Counted from the first letter of the stretch, positions 16,001-23,964 are shown. The stretch is DNA of 64,000 nucleotides from Oscillospiraceae bacterium (GCA_004558145.1 SFDQ01000005.1:112295-176294); one strand, 5' to 3'. The notes: a model not told the origin generated them from the sequence alone. Program-made: numbers and translations.

Positions 16001-16428
16001 CCAGCTTCAGCCAGAGCCTGGGCAGCATCAACTACATCGTGGTGGTGCTCATCATCGCGGCGGGTGCGCTGGCCTTCGTGGTGCTGTATAACCTGACCAA
16101 CATCAACATCACCGAGCGCTCGAAGGAGCTGGCCACCATCAAGGTGCTGGGCTTCTACGACAACGAGGTGGGGGCCTACATCTACCGCGAGACCTCCATC
16201 CTCGCCCTCATCGGCACGGCCTGCGGCCTTTTGTTCGGCATCGCGCTGCACACCTTCGTCATCCGCACCGCCGAGGTGGACATGGTGATGTTCGGCCGCT
16301 CCATCTACCCCATGAGCTTCGTTTGGTCGGCCCTGTTGACCATCCTGTTCAGCGTGCTGGTGAACCTTGTGATGTACCGCAAGCTGAAGAACATCAGCAT
16401 GGTGGAGAGCATGAAGGCCCCCGAATAA
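13036..16428 (+). CDS. Large FtsX-family ABC permease with long extracytoplasmic coiled coil
   Basis: 1130 residues, starting with TTG. Order: N-terminal TM (about 18-40), a MacB-like periplasmic-core region (about 45-240), then a long heptad-rich coiled coil (about 255-590) full of AEQELADAEQEL-type repeats. The first FtsX bundle (about 595-720) contains MVEEERGQVGTMKALGYTRGQ. A second extracytoplasmic domain (about 770-1000) and a second FtsX bundle (ITERSKELATIKVLGFYDNE, to the end) follow. Together with the ATPase it forms a type VII ABC mechanotransmission system. The roughly 335-residue coiled coil could reach across the cell wall to a partner such as a hydrolase or antimicrobial peptide (inference). 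Confidence 0.9.
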   Translation: MLNRTYWKSILRTVRASLSRFVAIFAIVALGVGFLSGLLASPVDMRLSTDTYCREANLYDIKIQSTQGLTDEDLAAVRAVEGVEGVMPARDMDLVLTSESGESLTTRLQSIPEESLPEEEQLNQLTLVDGRMPSAPGEIAVGLTKDFSGTIPAIGDVLTVNQTENDEDVTDALPQTFTVVGTVRSAAYFSVETEYTNAGTGTIDLFAYAPESSFDMDYYTTFCLSVEGARELNSFSAAYENKVGAVMDGLEAIKDERVQARYDEIIDDAEAELDDAWAEYNDKKAEAEQELADAEQELKDGWAELADAEQELADAKVEIDNGQAELDTNKNQFYLLLPGYKQEIADAKEKILDTQDQLDDAQEQLDAGRTQLDQLSEGKAAFWTMVETQINPLLIQYGLPAIDTSDQSDEATIAAIGQVQTLVGLAPSLPEGFDPAQLEQLDQLKEGLQTLADQGTTLDASLAALNEQQAQINAGRKQLSDGWAELQTKEQELNDTIASTEKAFAEADEKLLDARQQYEDGLAELEEGRQELLDGEQEYEDAKAEAEQELADGKEEILDAESEVREIEKGKWVLGDRSDNTSFSSYGDNADKIAAIATVFPVFFFLVAALVALTTMTRMVEEERGQVGTMKALGYTRGQIAAKYILYALAASLAGSAVGMLIGMQLFPRIILSAYNIMYDLPELLTPFNWGYGLLATGAAVACTLLATLNACWAELREQPASLMLPKAPKAGKRILLEHIGPVWRRLKFTHKVTARNLFLYKKRFFMTVVGIAGCTALLVTGFGLHDSISDIVEKQFDELAHYQMLVSLQDPSALEGRDLSAILGDDSQITGYLAMTQEDATVVPEEGNEADNVYITVPSDTGALNDYFTFRQRTTGEAVPFEEGSVIITEKLAERQDVGVGDTITVENADGKEATFTITGVCENYVYHYLYMSADVYREAFGEDPEVNLLYCSLADGVDTPEAEDELSTALLKCRDVAGAQFTHEITASFSQSLGSINYIVVVLIIAAGALAFVVLYNLTNINITERSKELATIKVLGFYDNEVGAYIYRETSILALIGTACGLLFGIALHTFVIRTAEVDMVMFGRSIYPMSFVWSALLTILFSVLVNLVMYRKLKNISMVESMKAPE

Positions 16429-16445
16429 ACCCTTTGCAAAACAAC

Positions 16446-16492
16446 AAAAGACCGCCCCCGCGCAGAGCGTTCTGCGCGGGGGCGGTCTTTTT
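16446..16492. terminator. Bidirectional intrinsic terminator
   Basis: Long GC stem GACCGCCCCCGCGCAGA / TCTGCGCGGGGGCGGTC with A- and T-runs on both sides, between convergent genes. Confidence 0.95.
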
Positions 16493-16501
16493 GCAGTTCA
16501 G

Positions 16502-17611
16502 TCAGTCCCGCTCAAAGGGCAGGCGCACCGTGAAGCAGGCCCCGCCCAAAGCCGACGGCCCCGCCTCCACCGTGCCGCCGTACTGCCGGGCGATGCGCCG
16601 CACGATGGCAAGGCCCAGCCCGTTGCCGCCCACCTCCCGGCTGCGGGAACGGTCCGCCCGGAAAAAGGGTTCAAAAACGCGCTCCCGCATCCCGTCCGGG
16701 ATGCCGGGGCCGTTGTCCTCCACCTTCATCTCCGCAAAGCCATCCGCGTTTTGCAAAGCCACCCGCACCTGCCCGCCGCCGTATTTCACGGCGTTGGTCA
16801 TCAGGTTCAAAACCAGCTGGCGGTAGAGCGCCGGGCTGCCGTCGGCAAAGGCCTCGCCCTCCACCTGCACCTGCGCGCCGGAGCCCGCCAGTTCCCGGGC
16901 CGCCTCCCGGGCGATGCCGCCCAGGCCGATGCGGCGGCAGAAGTCCGGCGCCCGGTTGGAGCTCAGCTGCAAAAGCTGCTCCACCAGCGCGTTCAGCCGC
17001 TGCAGGTTTTCGTCCAGCCGCTCCAGCAGCGCCTTGTGCTCCTCCGGCGTGCGCTCCTTCAGCCGGAACACCTCCAGCCGGCTCTGCATGGCGGCCAGCG
17101 GGGTGCGCAGCTCGTGGGCGGCGCTGGCGGCAAACTCCTTCTGCATGCGGTAGGCCTGCCCCACCCGTTCGGTCATCTCCGCCAGGGCCAGCGCCAGCTG
17201 ATAGCTCTCGTCCCGGGTGCGGGGCAGGGGCAGGCGGCCCGGGTCCATATTTTCCGCGTCCAGCGTTTTCACGCCGGCGGCCAGCTGCTCCAGCGGGCGC
17301 AGCTGCCGGCGCACCAGCAGATAGGCCGCGGCGCTGCCCGCCAGAATGACCAGCACCATGGCCGCCAGGTTCTGCACCCGAAAAGTGCTGTGGGCGGCGG
17401 AGGCGATGACCGCCGGCTCGCAGGCCGCGCCGTCGCTTTCGAACACCTCTTCGCCGGAGGCCACCGCGGCCGGCTCGGTGAGGGGCAGCGCCTCCATCAT
17501 GTGGGCCGAGGTGGAAAGGGACACCGCCGTGAGCAGCAGGCAGCACACGCTCATCACCCCCGCCACGATGGCGGTGAGCTTGAAGCGCAGGGAAAGATGA
17601 AAGCGTTTCAT
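16502..17611 (-). CDS. Sensor histidine kinase
   Basis: 369 residues: TM1 (about 10-34), a short extracytoplasmic loop (about 35-75), TM2 (about 78-98), a HAMP-like linker (RRQLRPLEQLAAGV), then HisKA with H-box AASAAHELRTPLAA. HATPase_c follows, with an N-box (LMTNAVKYG), DNGPGIP and GNGLGLAIVRRIA. The short sensor loop suggests sensing inside or close to the membrane, or of its cognate transporter. It follows the response regulator with an ATGA overlap. The start at 17611 drops a six-codon extension inside the regulator gene. Confidence 0.93.
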   Translation of the reverse strand: MKRFHLSLRFKLTAIVAGVMSVCCLLLTAVSLSTSAHMMEALPLTEPAAVASGEEVFESDGAACEPAVIASAAHSTFRVQNLAAMVLVILAGSAAAYLLVRRQLRPLEQLAAGVKTLDAENMDPGRLPLPRTRDESYQLALALAEMTERVGQAYRMQKEFAASAAHELRTPLAAMQSRLEVFRLKERTPEEHKALLERLDENLQRLNALVEQLLQLSSNRAPDFCRRIGLGGIAREAARELAGSGAQVQVEGEAFADGSPALYRQLVLNLMTNAVKYGGGQVRVALQNADGFAEMKVEDNGPGIPDGMRERVFEPFFRADRSRSREVGGNGLGLAIVRRIARQYGGTVEAGPSALGGACFTVRLPFERD

Positions 17612-18282
17612 GGCTGTTCCTCCAGACAATAGCCCTCGCCGATGAGGGTGCGGATGGGGTCATAGCCCAGCGCTGCGCGCAGCTTGCGGCGCAGGGTGGA
17701 GATGTGCACCCGGGCGGAGTTGGAAAACTCGTCGGCGTCGCCGCCCCACACATGTTCCATCAGTTCTCCCTGGCTCACCGCGCGCCCGGCGTGCACCAGC
17801 AGGTATTCCAGCAGGGCGGTCTCCTTGGCGGTGAGGGCCAGCGGGCGGCCCGCGGCGCTCACCCGGCGGGAGGCGGTGTCCAGCGTCAGCGCGCCGCAGG
17901 CCAGCACCCGGCTCTCCTGCACCGTGCGGCGGCGCAGCAGCGCCCGCACCCGGGCCAGCAGCTCGGCAAAGTGGAAGGGCTTGGTCATGTAATCGTTGGC
18001 CCCTTCGTCCAGCCCGGCGATCTTGTCCTCCAGGTCCGCCCGGGCGGACAGGATGAGCACGTTGGTCTGCTTGTCATAACTGCGCAGCCGTTGCAGCACC
18101 TCCATGCCGTCCATGCCGGGCAGGTTCAGGTCCAGCACCAGCAGGTCATAGTCCACGTCGAACAGCATCAGGTCCGCCTCGTCCCCACGGGCCGCCGCGT
18201 CCACCGCGTAACCCTCCAGCGCCAGCCCTTCGGTCAGCGCCTCCCGCAGGTCCACGTCGTCCTCCGCTACCAGAATGCGCAT
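17608..18282 (-). CDS. OmpR/PhoB-family response regulator
   Basis: 224 residues. Receiver domain (1-120): acidic pocket EDD, phospho-accepting Asp in LLVLDLNLPGMDG, Thr/Ser in VLILSA, and Lys in MTKPF. Winged-helix DNA-binding domain (about 130-220): LTAKETALLEYLLVHAG and SNSARVHISTLRRKL. It is divergent from the efflux operon. Three perfect copies of a 10-bp box in the shared intergenic region fit binding by a dimer of this family at direct repeats, so it probably regulates both itself and the efflux operon. Confidence 0.94.
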   Translation of the reverse strand: MRILVAEDDVDLREALTEGLALEGYAVDAAARGDEADLMLFDVDYDLLVLDLNLPGMDGMEVLQRLRSYDKQTNVLILSARADLEDKIAGLDEGANDYMTKPFHFAELLARVRALLRRRTVQESRVLACGALTLDTASRRVSAAGRPLALTAKETALLEYLLVHAGRAVSQGELMEHVWGGDADEFSNSARVHISTLRRKLRAALGYDPIRTLIGEGYCLEEQP

Positions 18283-18315
18283 GCCGCCGCCTCCCCTTTT
18301 GTGTTGTGTCTTCTG

Positions 18316-18389
18316 ATTATAGCACAAACCGGTGTTAAATCCGCATAAACGGCGGATTTAACCGGATTTAACCCCCGGTGTGGTATATT
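18316..18389. promoter_or_regulatory. Divergent promoter region with three response-regulator boxes
   Basis: Two head-to-tail copies of CGGATTTAAC (18353-18362 and 18363-18372) and one inverted perfect copy (18334-18343). Minus-strand -10 is TATAAT (plus 18316-18321), for the two-component genes. Plus-strand -10 is TATATT (18384-18389, with TGG in front), for the efflux operon. Neither has a consensus -35; the boxes occupy that position, as expected for an activated promoter. Confidence 0.8.
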
Positions 18390-18434
18390 CGTTGCCGCAG
18401 GCTGCCCCGGCGGCAGCGGAAAGGAGCACACACC

Positions 18435-20030
18435 GTGGAAGACACTGCGAACTTTTTGAACACGAAACGCCGCAGATGGCTGGCGGCGGGCGGGGCCGCG
18501 CTGGCCCTCTGCGCCCTGGGCGGGCTGTGGCTGGTCCGGCCCCGGGCGGCGGAGGAGCCGCCCCTGCGCCGGGAATACCCGGTGAGCCGGCAGGACATCA
18601 CCGTGGGGGTGGACGCGGCGGGCAGCATCCAGTCCCGCCAGTGGGGGCAGTTCGCCCCGGTGGCCGTGAAGCTGAAGGAATACCGGGTGAGCCCGGGGGA
18701 CCAGGTGGCCGAGGGCGACGTGCTGGCGGAATACGACCCCGAGGACCTGCAGCGTCTGGCCCGGGAGAGCGAGGCGCGCCTGGCCGAAAAGCAGAGCGCT
18801 CTGGACAAACTGGACCAGCAGAAAAAGGACGAAGAAGCCCAGCTGCAGCAGAAGATCGACCAGCTTCGGGCGGCGGGCAGCGAGAGCGAAAGCGACGGGA
18901 TGAGCGCGCTGAAGCAGCAGAAAAAGGAGCTGGAAGCCCAGGTGGAGCAGCAGCGTCAGGCCGAGCAGACAGCGCTGGAGGAAAAGGCCGCCCTGCTGGA
19001 AAAGCACGGCCAGCGCGCCCAGGTCATCGCCGACTGCGACGGCCGTCTGGCCCGGCTGGAAGAACAGCGCGCCGAGCTGCAGAAAGCCCTGGACGACCTG
19101 CTGGAGCAGGAAGCCCCCGAAGAACAGGTGCAGGAAGCCCGCCGCAAGCTGGCGGAAAACGAGCTGGAGACCGCCGACGTGCAGCAGACCCGGGAGCAGG
19201 CCCTCACCGCCGACTACGAGGGGCAGGCGGCGGAAAAGCAGCAGCAGGCGGACGCGGCTGCCTCCGCCCGGCAGCAGGCCCAGGCCAAGCTGGAACAGAC
19301 CGAACAGCAGCTGCAGGAAAAACGGGACGCCCGGGACGCGCTGCGCAAAAAAGAGGACGGCCAGATCGAGGCCATGAAGCAGCAGGCCGCCGCGGCGCAG
19401 AAAGGGCTGGACAGCCAGATCGACACCGCCCGGCTGGAGCGGGACGAGGCCAAAAAGGAACACGACGAGCTGCTGGCGCTCTGCGCCGACCCCACCCTGC
19501 GGGCCGACCGGGCGGGCACCGTCTCGGCGCTGGGGGGCACCCCCGGCCTCGCGGCGGACCCCGCTTCGCCCCTGGCCAAGATCGGCGACGCGGACCAGCG
19601 CAGCCTTGTCCTTCAGGTGGACCCGGTGGACGTGGGCAGCATCCAGCCGGGGCAGGAGGTCAGCTTTTATGTGGACGCCTACCCCGAGGCCACCTTCACC
19701 GGCCGGGTGGAGTCGGTCTCCCGGCTGCAGAACGACGGGGGCAAGTTCGAGGTGCGGGCCTCCTTTTCCGAGGGCGACCAGCCCCTCTACGACGGGATGG
19801 GCGCCAACGCCACCCTCATTGTGAAGCAGAAGAAGGATGTGACGGCACTCTCCAACAAGGCCATCCAGTTCGAGGAGGGCGAGAGCTTCGTCTATCTGGC
19901 GGATGAGAACGGCGAACTGCGCCGCCAGACGGTGGCCACCGGCTTTTCCAACGGCAGGGTGACCGAGATTTTGAGTGGCCTGCAGCCGGGCGACGTGGCG
20001 CTGGTGGAGGAGCAGTATGAGGATCAGTGA
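18435..20030 (+). CDS. HlyD/MacA-type membrane fusion (adaptor) protein
   Basis: 531 residues: cytoplasmic basic N-terminus (KRRR), one TM (about 16-34), a lipoyl/barrel-sandwich half, and a long helical hairpin rich in Gln/Glu/Ala (about 95-360). The second barrel half and beta-barrel (TVSALGGTPGLAADPASPLAKI, then GSIQPGQEVSFYV) and a membrane-proximal end follow. GTG at 18435 has AAGGAG in front; the upstream ATG at 18378 precedes the -10 and is rejected. First gene of a four-gene MacAB-like efflux operon. In a Gram-positive cell it would link permease and cell wall. Confidence 0.9.
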   Translation: MEDTANFLNTKRRRWLAAGGAALALCALGGLWLVRPRAAEEPPLRREYPVSRQDITVGVDAAGSIQSRQWGQFAPVAVKLKEYRVSPGDQVAEGDVLAEYDPEDLQRLARESEARLAEKQSALDKLDQQKKDEEAQLQQKIDQLRAAGSESESDGMSALKQQKKELEAQVEQQRQAEQTALEEKAALLEKHGQRAQVIADCDGRLARLEEQRAELQKALDDLLEQEAPEEQVQEARRKLAENELETADVQQTREQALTADYEGQAAEKQQQADAAASARQQAQAKLEQTEQQLQEKRDARDALRKKEDGQIEAMKQQAAAAQKGLDSQIDTARLERDEAKKEHDELLALCADPTLRADRAGTVSALGGTPGLAADPASPLAKIGDADQRSLVLQVDPVDVGSIQPGQEVSFYVDAYPEATFTGRVESVSRLQNDGGKFEVRASFSEGDQPLYDGMGANATLIVKQKKDVTALSNKAIQFEEGESFVYLADENGELRRQTVATGFSNGRVTEILSGLQPGDVALVEEQYEDQ

Positions 20031-21219
20031 GCTGCTGCGGCTGGTGCGGGTGAACACCCTGCAAAACAAGGGCCGGGTGCTGCTCACCAGCCTGGGCATC
20101 ATCGTGGGCACCGCCACCATCGTGCTGGTCACCGCCATCGGCCAGGGCGCGAAGGATGAGGCGGAGGCCCAGTATTCGGGGATGTCCGCCGACACCATCT
20201 TCGTGAACCCGGACTATCAGCAGCTGCAGGACTTCGACACCACGAAGCTGGAAAAGCTCACCCCGGAACTGATGGAGCTCATCCGGGAGGAGAACCCCGC
20301 CCTCGTCGCCGTCTGCCTGCGCAGTGAGAACAGCGCCAAGGTGCAGCTGGGGCGCACCGAGGAATACCTCACCGTGACCGGCGTGACCCCGGACTACAGC
20401 CGGGTGTTCTCGCTGGACTTTGCCGAGGGCGGCGATTTTTCCGAGGATGATTTTGACGCCGGCCGCCGGGTGGCGGTGGTGGGCGGCAAAATTGCCGAAA
20501 AGTATTTCGGCGACACCCAAAGCGCCGTGGGCCGCAAGCTGCGCATCGGCGAAGTCTGGTTTTCCATCGTGGGGGTGCTGCACCCCAGCGGCGACGGCCT
20601 GCAGGGGGTGGACAACGACAACGCCCTCTACATCCCCTGGACCACCATGGAAGACTGCAGGCTGAACAGCGACGGCGCGGTGCCTCAGCTCACCGCCAAG
20701 GCGGCCGGCGTGCAGCAGGTGGAGCAGGCCATGAAGCGGGTGAAAAGCACCATGAACTACTACATGGACGAGGCCCACAAGTACAAGGTAGAGGACGCGG
20801 GCAGCCGCATCGAGGCGGCCACCCGGTCGGCCCGTACCATGAGCATGCTGCTGGTGTCGGTGGCCATGATCGTGCTGACGGTGGGCGGCATCGGCATCAT
20901 GAACGTGCTGTTCGTCACCATCAAGGACCGCACCCGGGAAATCGGCGTGCTCAAGGCGCTGGGCGCCCAGGCCGGGGTCATCCTGCTGCAGTTTTTGCTG
21001 GAGTCGGTGTCCATCGGCGCGGTGGGCGGCCTTTTGGGCCTTGCGTGCAGCGCCGTGGGCCTGTGGGCGCTGCGGTTCACCGGCATGCCCCTCTCCCCTT
21101 CCGTGCAGGGGGCCGCCGTGGCCTTTGTGTTCGCGCTGCTCACCAGCGCTTTGTTCGGGTTCTATCCGGCCTGGAAGGCCTCCTGCCTCAAGCCGGTGGA
21201 CGCATTGAGTTATGAATAA
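20017..21219 (+). CDS. MacB-type ABC transporter permease
   Basis: 400 residues. TM1 (about 20-42, with TSLGIIVGTATIVLVTAIG) precedes a large extracytoplasmic MacB_PCD domain. The FtsX domain has three TMs; the conserved IKDRTREIGVLKALGAQAG loop sits between TM2 and TM3. The start overlaps the adaptor stop by 14 bases. It pairs with the ATPase at 21728-22402. MacB-type pumps export peptides, macrolides and lipids; the substrate here is unknown, but two-component control suggests an envelope-active compound. Confidence 0.92.
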   Translation: MRISELLRLVRVNTLQNKGRVLLTSLGIIVGTATIVLVTAIGQGAKDEAEAQYSGMSADTIFVNPDYQQLQDFDTTKLEKLTPELMELIREENPALVAVCLRSENSAKVQLGRTEEYLTVTGVTPDYSRVFSLDFAEGGDFSEDDFDAGRRVAVVGGKIAEKYFGDTQSAVGRKLRIGEVWFSIVGVLHPSGDGLQGVDNDNALYIPWTTMEDCRLNSDGAVPQLTAKAAGVQQVEQAMKRVKSTMNYYMDEAHKYKVEDAGSRIEAATRSARTMSMLLVSVAMIVLTVGGIGIMNVLFVTIKDRTREIGVLKALGAQAGVILLQFLLESVSIGAVGGLLGLACSAVGLWALRFTGMPLSPSVQGAAVAFVFALLTSALFGFYPAWKASCLKPVDALSYE

Positions 21220-21240
21220 ATGAAAAAGGAGTTTTGAACC

Positions 21241-21735
21241 ATGAAGACCAGAATGTTTGCCATCGCGCTCGCCCTTGTGCTTGCCGCCTGCGTCACCGCC
21301 TGCGGCCAGACTTCCTCCGCTTCTCAGCCGGATGCGTCCGGCAGCGGCAGCTCCCAGAGCAGCCCCGAAGTGACCGAGACCTACTACGGCCGGGTGAGCG
21401 AGGTGGCGGGCAACGAGCTGACGCTGGACCTGGCAAAGCTGCCCGGGACCGACGAGGCCGCCAGCGCCCCCGCGGACGAGGACGGCGAGATGCCCGCCAT
21501 GGCCATGACCCCCGCCACCGAGGCGGGCGAAGCCACGGGCGGCCAGGTGGGCGCCGAGGAGCGCACCGAGCTGGAATACACCGGCGAGAGCCGGGACTTC
21601 ACCATTCCCGGCGGGCTGAAGATCACCGGGGCCGACGGCACGGAAAAGCAGCTGACCGACGTGAAAAAGGGCAGCGTGCTGACCGTTTTCACCAACGGCA
21701 GCGGCCAGGTGACCGACGTGGTGCTGTATGAGTGA
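21241..21735 (+). CDS. Efflux-operon lipoprotein
   Basis: 164 residues with a lipoprotein signal peptide (lipobox LAAC at 14-17, or VTAC at 18-21). A Ser/Gln-rich linker and a small beta-rich domain follow, ending in KKGSVLTVFTNGSGQVTDVV, which recalls DUF5666-like OB folds. It sits between permease and ATPase genes and overlaps the ATPase start, so it is a component of the MacAB-like pump or a substrate-binding helper (inference). No exact family is recognised. Confidence 0.8.
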   Translation: MKTRMFAIALALVLAACVTACGQTSSASQPDASGSGSSQSSPEVTETYYGRVSEVAGNELTLDLAKLPGTDEAASAPADEDGEMPAMAMTPATEAGEATGGQVGAEERTELEYTGESRDFTIPGGLKITGADGTEKQLTDVKKGSVLTVFTNGSGQVTDVVLYE

Positions 21736-22402
21736 GATGCTGCGGCTGGAAGGCGTCAGCAAAAGCTACCCCATGGGGGAGGAGCGGGTACAGGTGCTGC
21801 ACAAGGTGGACCTGGCGGTGGAGGCGGGCGAGTTCGTCTCCATCCTGGGGGCCTCCGGCAGCGGCAAATCCACGCTGATGAACATCATCGGCTGCATGGA
21901 CAGCGCCGACGAGGGCAGCTACCGGCTGGACGGGGCGGACGTGTTCGCCCTGGACAGCCGGCAGCTGGCCGCACTGCGCAACCGCAAGATAGGCTTTATC
22001 TTTCAGCGCTATCACCTGCTGCCGCAATACAACGTGCTGCAAAACGTGATGATGCCCCTGCTGCTGCGGGGCGCGCCCCACGGCGAGGCGGAGCGCCTTG
22101 CCCGGGAGGAACTTGCCGCCATGGGCCTGCAGGACCGGCTGAAGCACCGGCCCAGCCAGCTTTCGGGCGGCCAGCAGCAGCGGGTGGCCATCGCCCGGGC
22201 GCTGGTGGGGCGGCCCGCCCTGCTGCTGGCGGACGAACCCACCGGCGCGCTGGACACCGCCACCGGCCGGGAGATACTGGAATTGTTCCGCCAGCTGAAC
22301 CGCCGGGGCCACACCATCATCCAGATCACCCACGACCTGAACGTGGCCGCCGCCGCGGGGCGCATCCTGCACCTGCGGGACGGCGTGCTCTCCGCCCGGT
22401 GA
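21728..22402 (+). CDS. MacB-type ABC transporter ATP-binding protein
   Basis: 224 residues: Walker A GASGSGKST, Q-loop IFQRYHLL, signature LSGGQQQRVAIARAL, Walker B LLADEPTGALD, H-loop QITHD. It powers the permease encoded two genes upstream. It overlaps the lipoprotein stop by 8 bases and ends just before a terminator. Confidence 0.94.
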   Translation: MSEMLRLEGVSKSYPMGEERVQVLHKVDLAVEAGEFVSILGASGSGKSTLMNIIGCMDSADEGSYRLDGADVFALDSRQLAALRNRKIGFIFQRYHLLPQYNVLQNVMMPLLLRGAPHGEAERLAREELAAMGLQDRLKHRPSQLSGGQQQRVAIARALVGRPALLLADEPTGALDTATGREILELFRQLNRRGHTIIQITHDLNVAAAAGRILHLRDGVLSAR

Positions 22403-22412
22403 CGAAGACAAG

Positions 22413-22447
22413 AAAGCGGCGTGACCCAAAAGGTCACGCCGCTTTTT
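22413..22447. terminator. Bidirectional intrinsic terminator
   Basis: AAAGCGGCGTGACC / GGTCACGCCGCTTTTT between the efflux operon and the convergent YitT gene. Confidence 0.92.
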
Positions 22448-23118
22448 CATGCCGTTTCTGCCTGGGCGGGCTGCCCGCCGCCCCGGGGCGCGCCGCCCCT
22501 GCCCAGGTCCTGCACCCGGTCGATGAGGAAGGAGGAGGCGGTGACGGTGATGAGGGAGAAGAGGATGCGCTGGAAGGGGATGTAGCTCAGCGACAGCGCC
22601 AGCACCGTCAGGTCGGTGAAGAGATAAGCGCCGGAGAGCCGCCAGCCGGTCACGTGGGAGATGGTGAGGGCCAGCGCGTCGTCGCCGCTGCCGGAGCCGC
22701 CCTGGCGGATGATGAGCCCCACGCCCACGCCCACGAACAGCGCGCCGGCCAGCGCCGCCGCCAGCGGATGGGCCGACAGGTCCGGCAGCATGGGCGGGAA
22801 CTGCTCCCACACCTTGTACCAGCCGGACACCGCCAGCGTGGCGATGATGGAGTCGCGGATGAAGCCCCCGCCCAGAAAGCGGAAGGCCAGCAGATAGCAC
22901 AAAAAGTCCAGCACCGGCGTGATGTAGGCCGGGGAGATGGAAAACCAGTGTTCGATGAGCAGCATCAGGCCGATGATGCCGCCCTCGGTGATGGCCGTGC
23001 GCTGGTGGATGTTGTGGATGCCGAAGGTGTAGATGGCCGCGCCCAGCACGATGATCAGCACTTTCTTCGTCATCCGCGCCGCGGCCTGCTTTTTGTTCGC
23101 TTTTTCGCCTGTTCTCAT
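22447..23118 (-). CDS. YitT family membrane protein
   Basis: 223 residues with five to six hydrophobic helices. It has the family features GIHNIHQRTAITEGGIIGLMLL near the N-terminus and the glycine-rich RQGGSGSGDDALALTIS loop near residue 150. The usual C-terminal DUF2179 domain is missing, so this is the short form. Function of the family is not settled. The stop lies against a shared terminator. Its promoter spacer contains a perfect 7-1-7 dyad, so expression is probably repressor-controlled. Confidence 0.88.
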   Translation of the reverse strand: MRTGEKANKKQAAARMTKKVLIIVLGAAIYTFGIHNIHQRTAITEGGIIGLMLLIEHWFSISPAYITPVLDFLCYLLAFRFLGGGFIRDSIIATLAVSGWYKVWEQFPPMLPDLSAHPLAAALAGALFVGVGVGLIIRQGGSGSGDDALALTISHVTGWRLSGAYLFTDLTVLALSLSYIPFQRILFSLITVTASSFLIDRVQDLGRGGAPRGGGQPAQAETA

Positions 23119-23154
23119 TCTATCCCGTTTCTTTTCAGTCGTTTGTTCTCTTCT

Positions 23155-23185
23155 ATCATAAAGGATATAGCAGCTATATTGTCAA
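23155..23185 (-). promoter_or_regulatory. YitT promoter with dyad operator
   Basis: On the minus strand: TTGACA (plus 23180-23185), 19-bp spacer, TATGAT (plus 23155-23160). The spacer holds the perfect dyad ATATAGC-A-GCTATAT (23165-23179), which would place a bound repressor across the polymerase site. Confidence 0.65.
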
Positions 23186-23258
23186 GGGGAGGACGCGCTG
23201 TTTTTCAAAAAAAGTGGGGCGCGGCCTCGCGGCCGCACCCCTTTGCCTTGCAATTCTA

Positions 23259-23885
23259 TCAGCCGATGGTGATGGTCACGCTGCCCGCGATCTCGTAGGC
23301 AGTCTCGGCGGTGATGACCACCTCGCCCGCGGCCACGGCGGTCACGGTGCCGGTCTCGTCCACGGTGGCGATGGTCTCGTCGCTGGAAGACCAGGTCAGG
23401 GTGGAGGCGTCCACGGCGGCGCCGGTCTCATCGGCGGCGGCCACGGCAACGGTGCCGCCCACAGAGGCCTCAGCAGCGTCGGCGGTGAGGGTCAGCTCCT
23501 TCGGGCCGCTCCAAACGGTGATCATGGCCTTGCCGCGGGTGCCGTCCGGCGCAAGCACCAGCAGGCTGGTGTGGCCTTCCTTCACGGGGGTCACCAGACC
23601 GGTCTCGTCCACGGTGGCAATGGCCGCGTCGCCGGTCTTGTAGGTCAGCTGGCCGGCCAGGTCCGCGGGCTCCACGGTCACCACGGCCTGCGCCGCGCCG
23701 TCGGCCAGATGCAGGCTCATCTCTTCCACCGTCAGGGTCTCGGTGGCGGCAGCCTCGGTGCCGGAAGCGGCGGTGCTGGCGGAAGCGGCGCTGGAAGACC
23801 CGGAAGGCGCGGTGGTGCCGCAGGCGGTCAGGGCCAGAGCCAGGGTGGCAGCAACGGAAACAACGATCAGCGCTTTCTTTTTCAT
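23259..23885 (-). CDS. Big_2 (bacterial Ig-like) domain lipoprotein
   Basis: 208 residues. Lipoprotein signal with lipobox LTAC (Cys at about 21), a Ser/Ala-rich linker, then two Ig-like repeats. The first (about 55-125) contains YKTGDAAIATVDETGLVTPV; the second (about 130-205) contains WSSSDETIATVDETGTVTAV, the classic Big_2 signature. AAGGAGG precedes ATG by 7 bases. Surface-anchored; probably adhesive or structural. Both domains end in the beta strand and the protein carries no enzymatic domain. Confidence 0.9.
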   Translation of the reverse strand: MKKKALIVVSVAATLALALTACGTTAPSGSSSAASASTAASGTEAAATETLTVEEMSLHLADGAAQAVVTVEPADLAGQLTYKTGDAAIATVDETGLVTPVKEGHTSLLVLAPDGTRGKAMITVWSGPKELTLTADAAEASVGGTVAVAAADETGAAVDASTLTWSSSDETIATVDETGTVTAVAAGEVVITAETAYEIAGSVTITIG

Positions 23886-23964
23886 GGTTTTGTCCTCCTT
23901 GATGTTTGCGCTTGCCGCGGTGTGACGCTTCGCCGGAAGAGGCCCCTCCCCGGGGGCTGGCGCA

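Noticed and set aside
13729..16251. Minus-strand open frame of 840 codons
   Set aside because: Shadow of the FtsX-permease coiled coil; composition reflects antisense of Glu/Gln/Ala codons.
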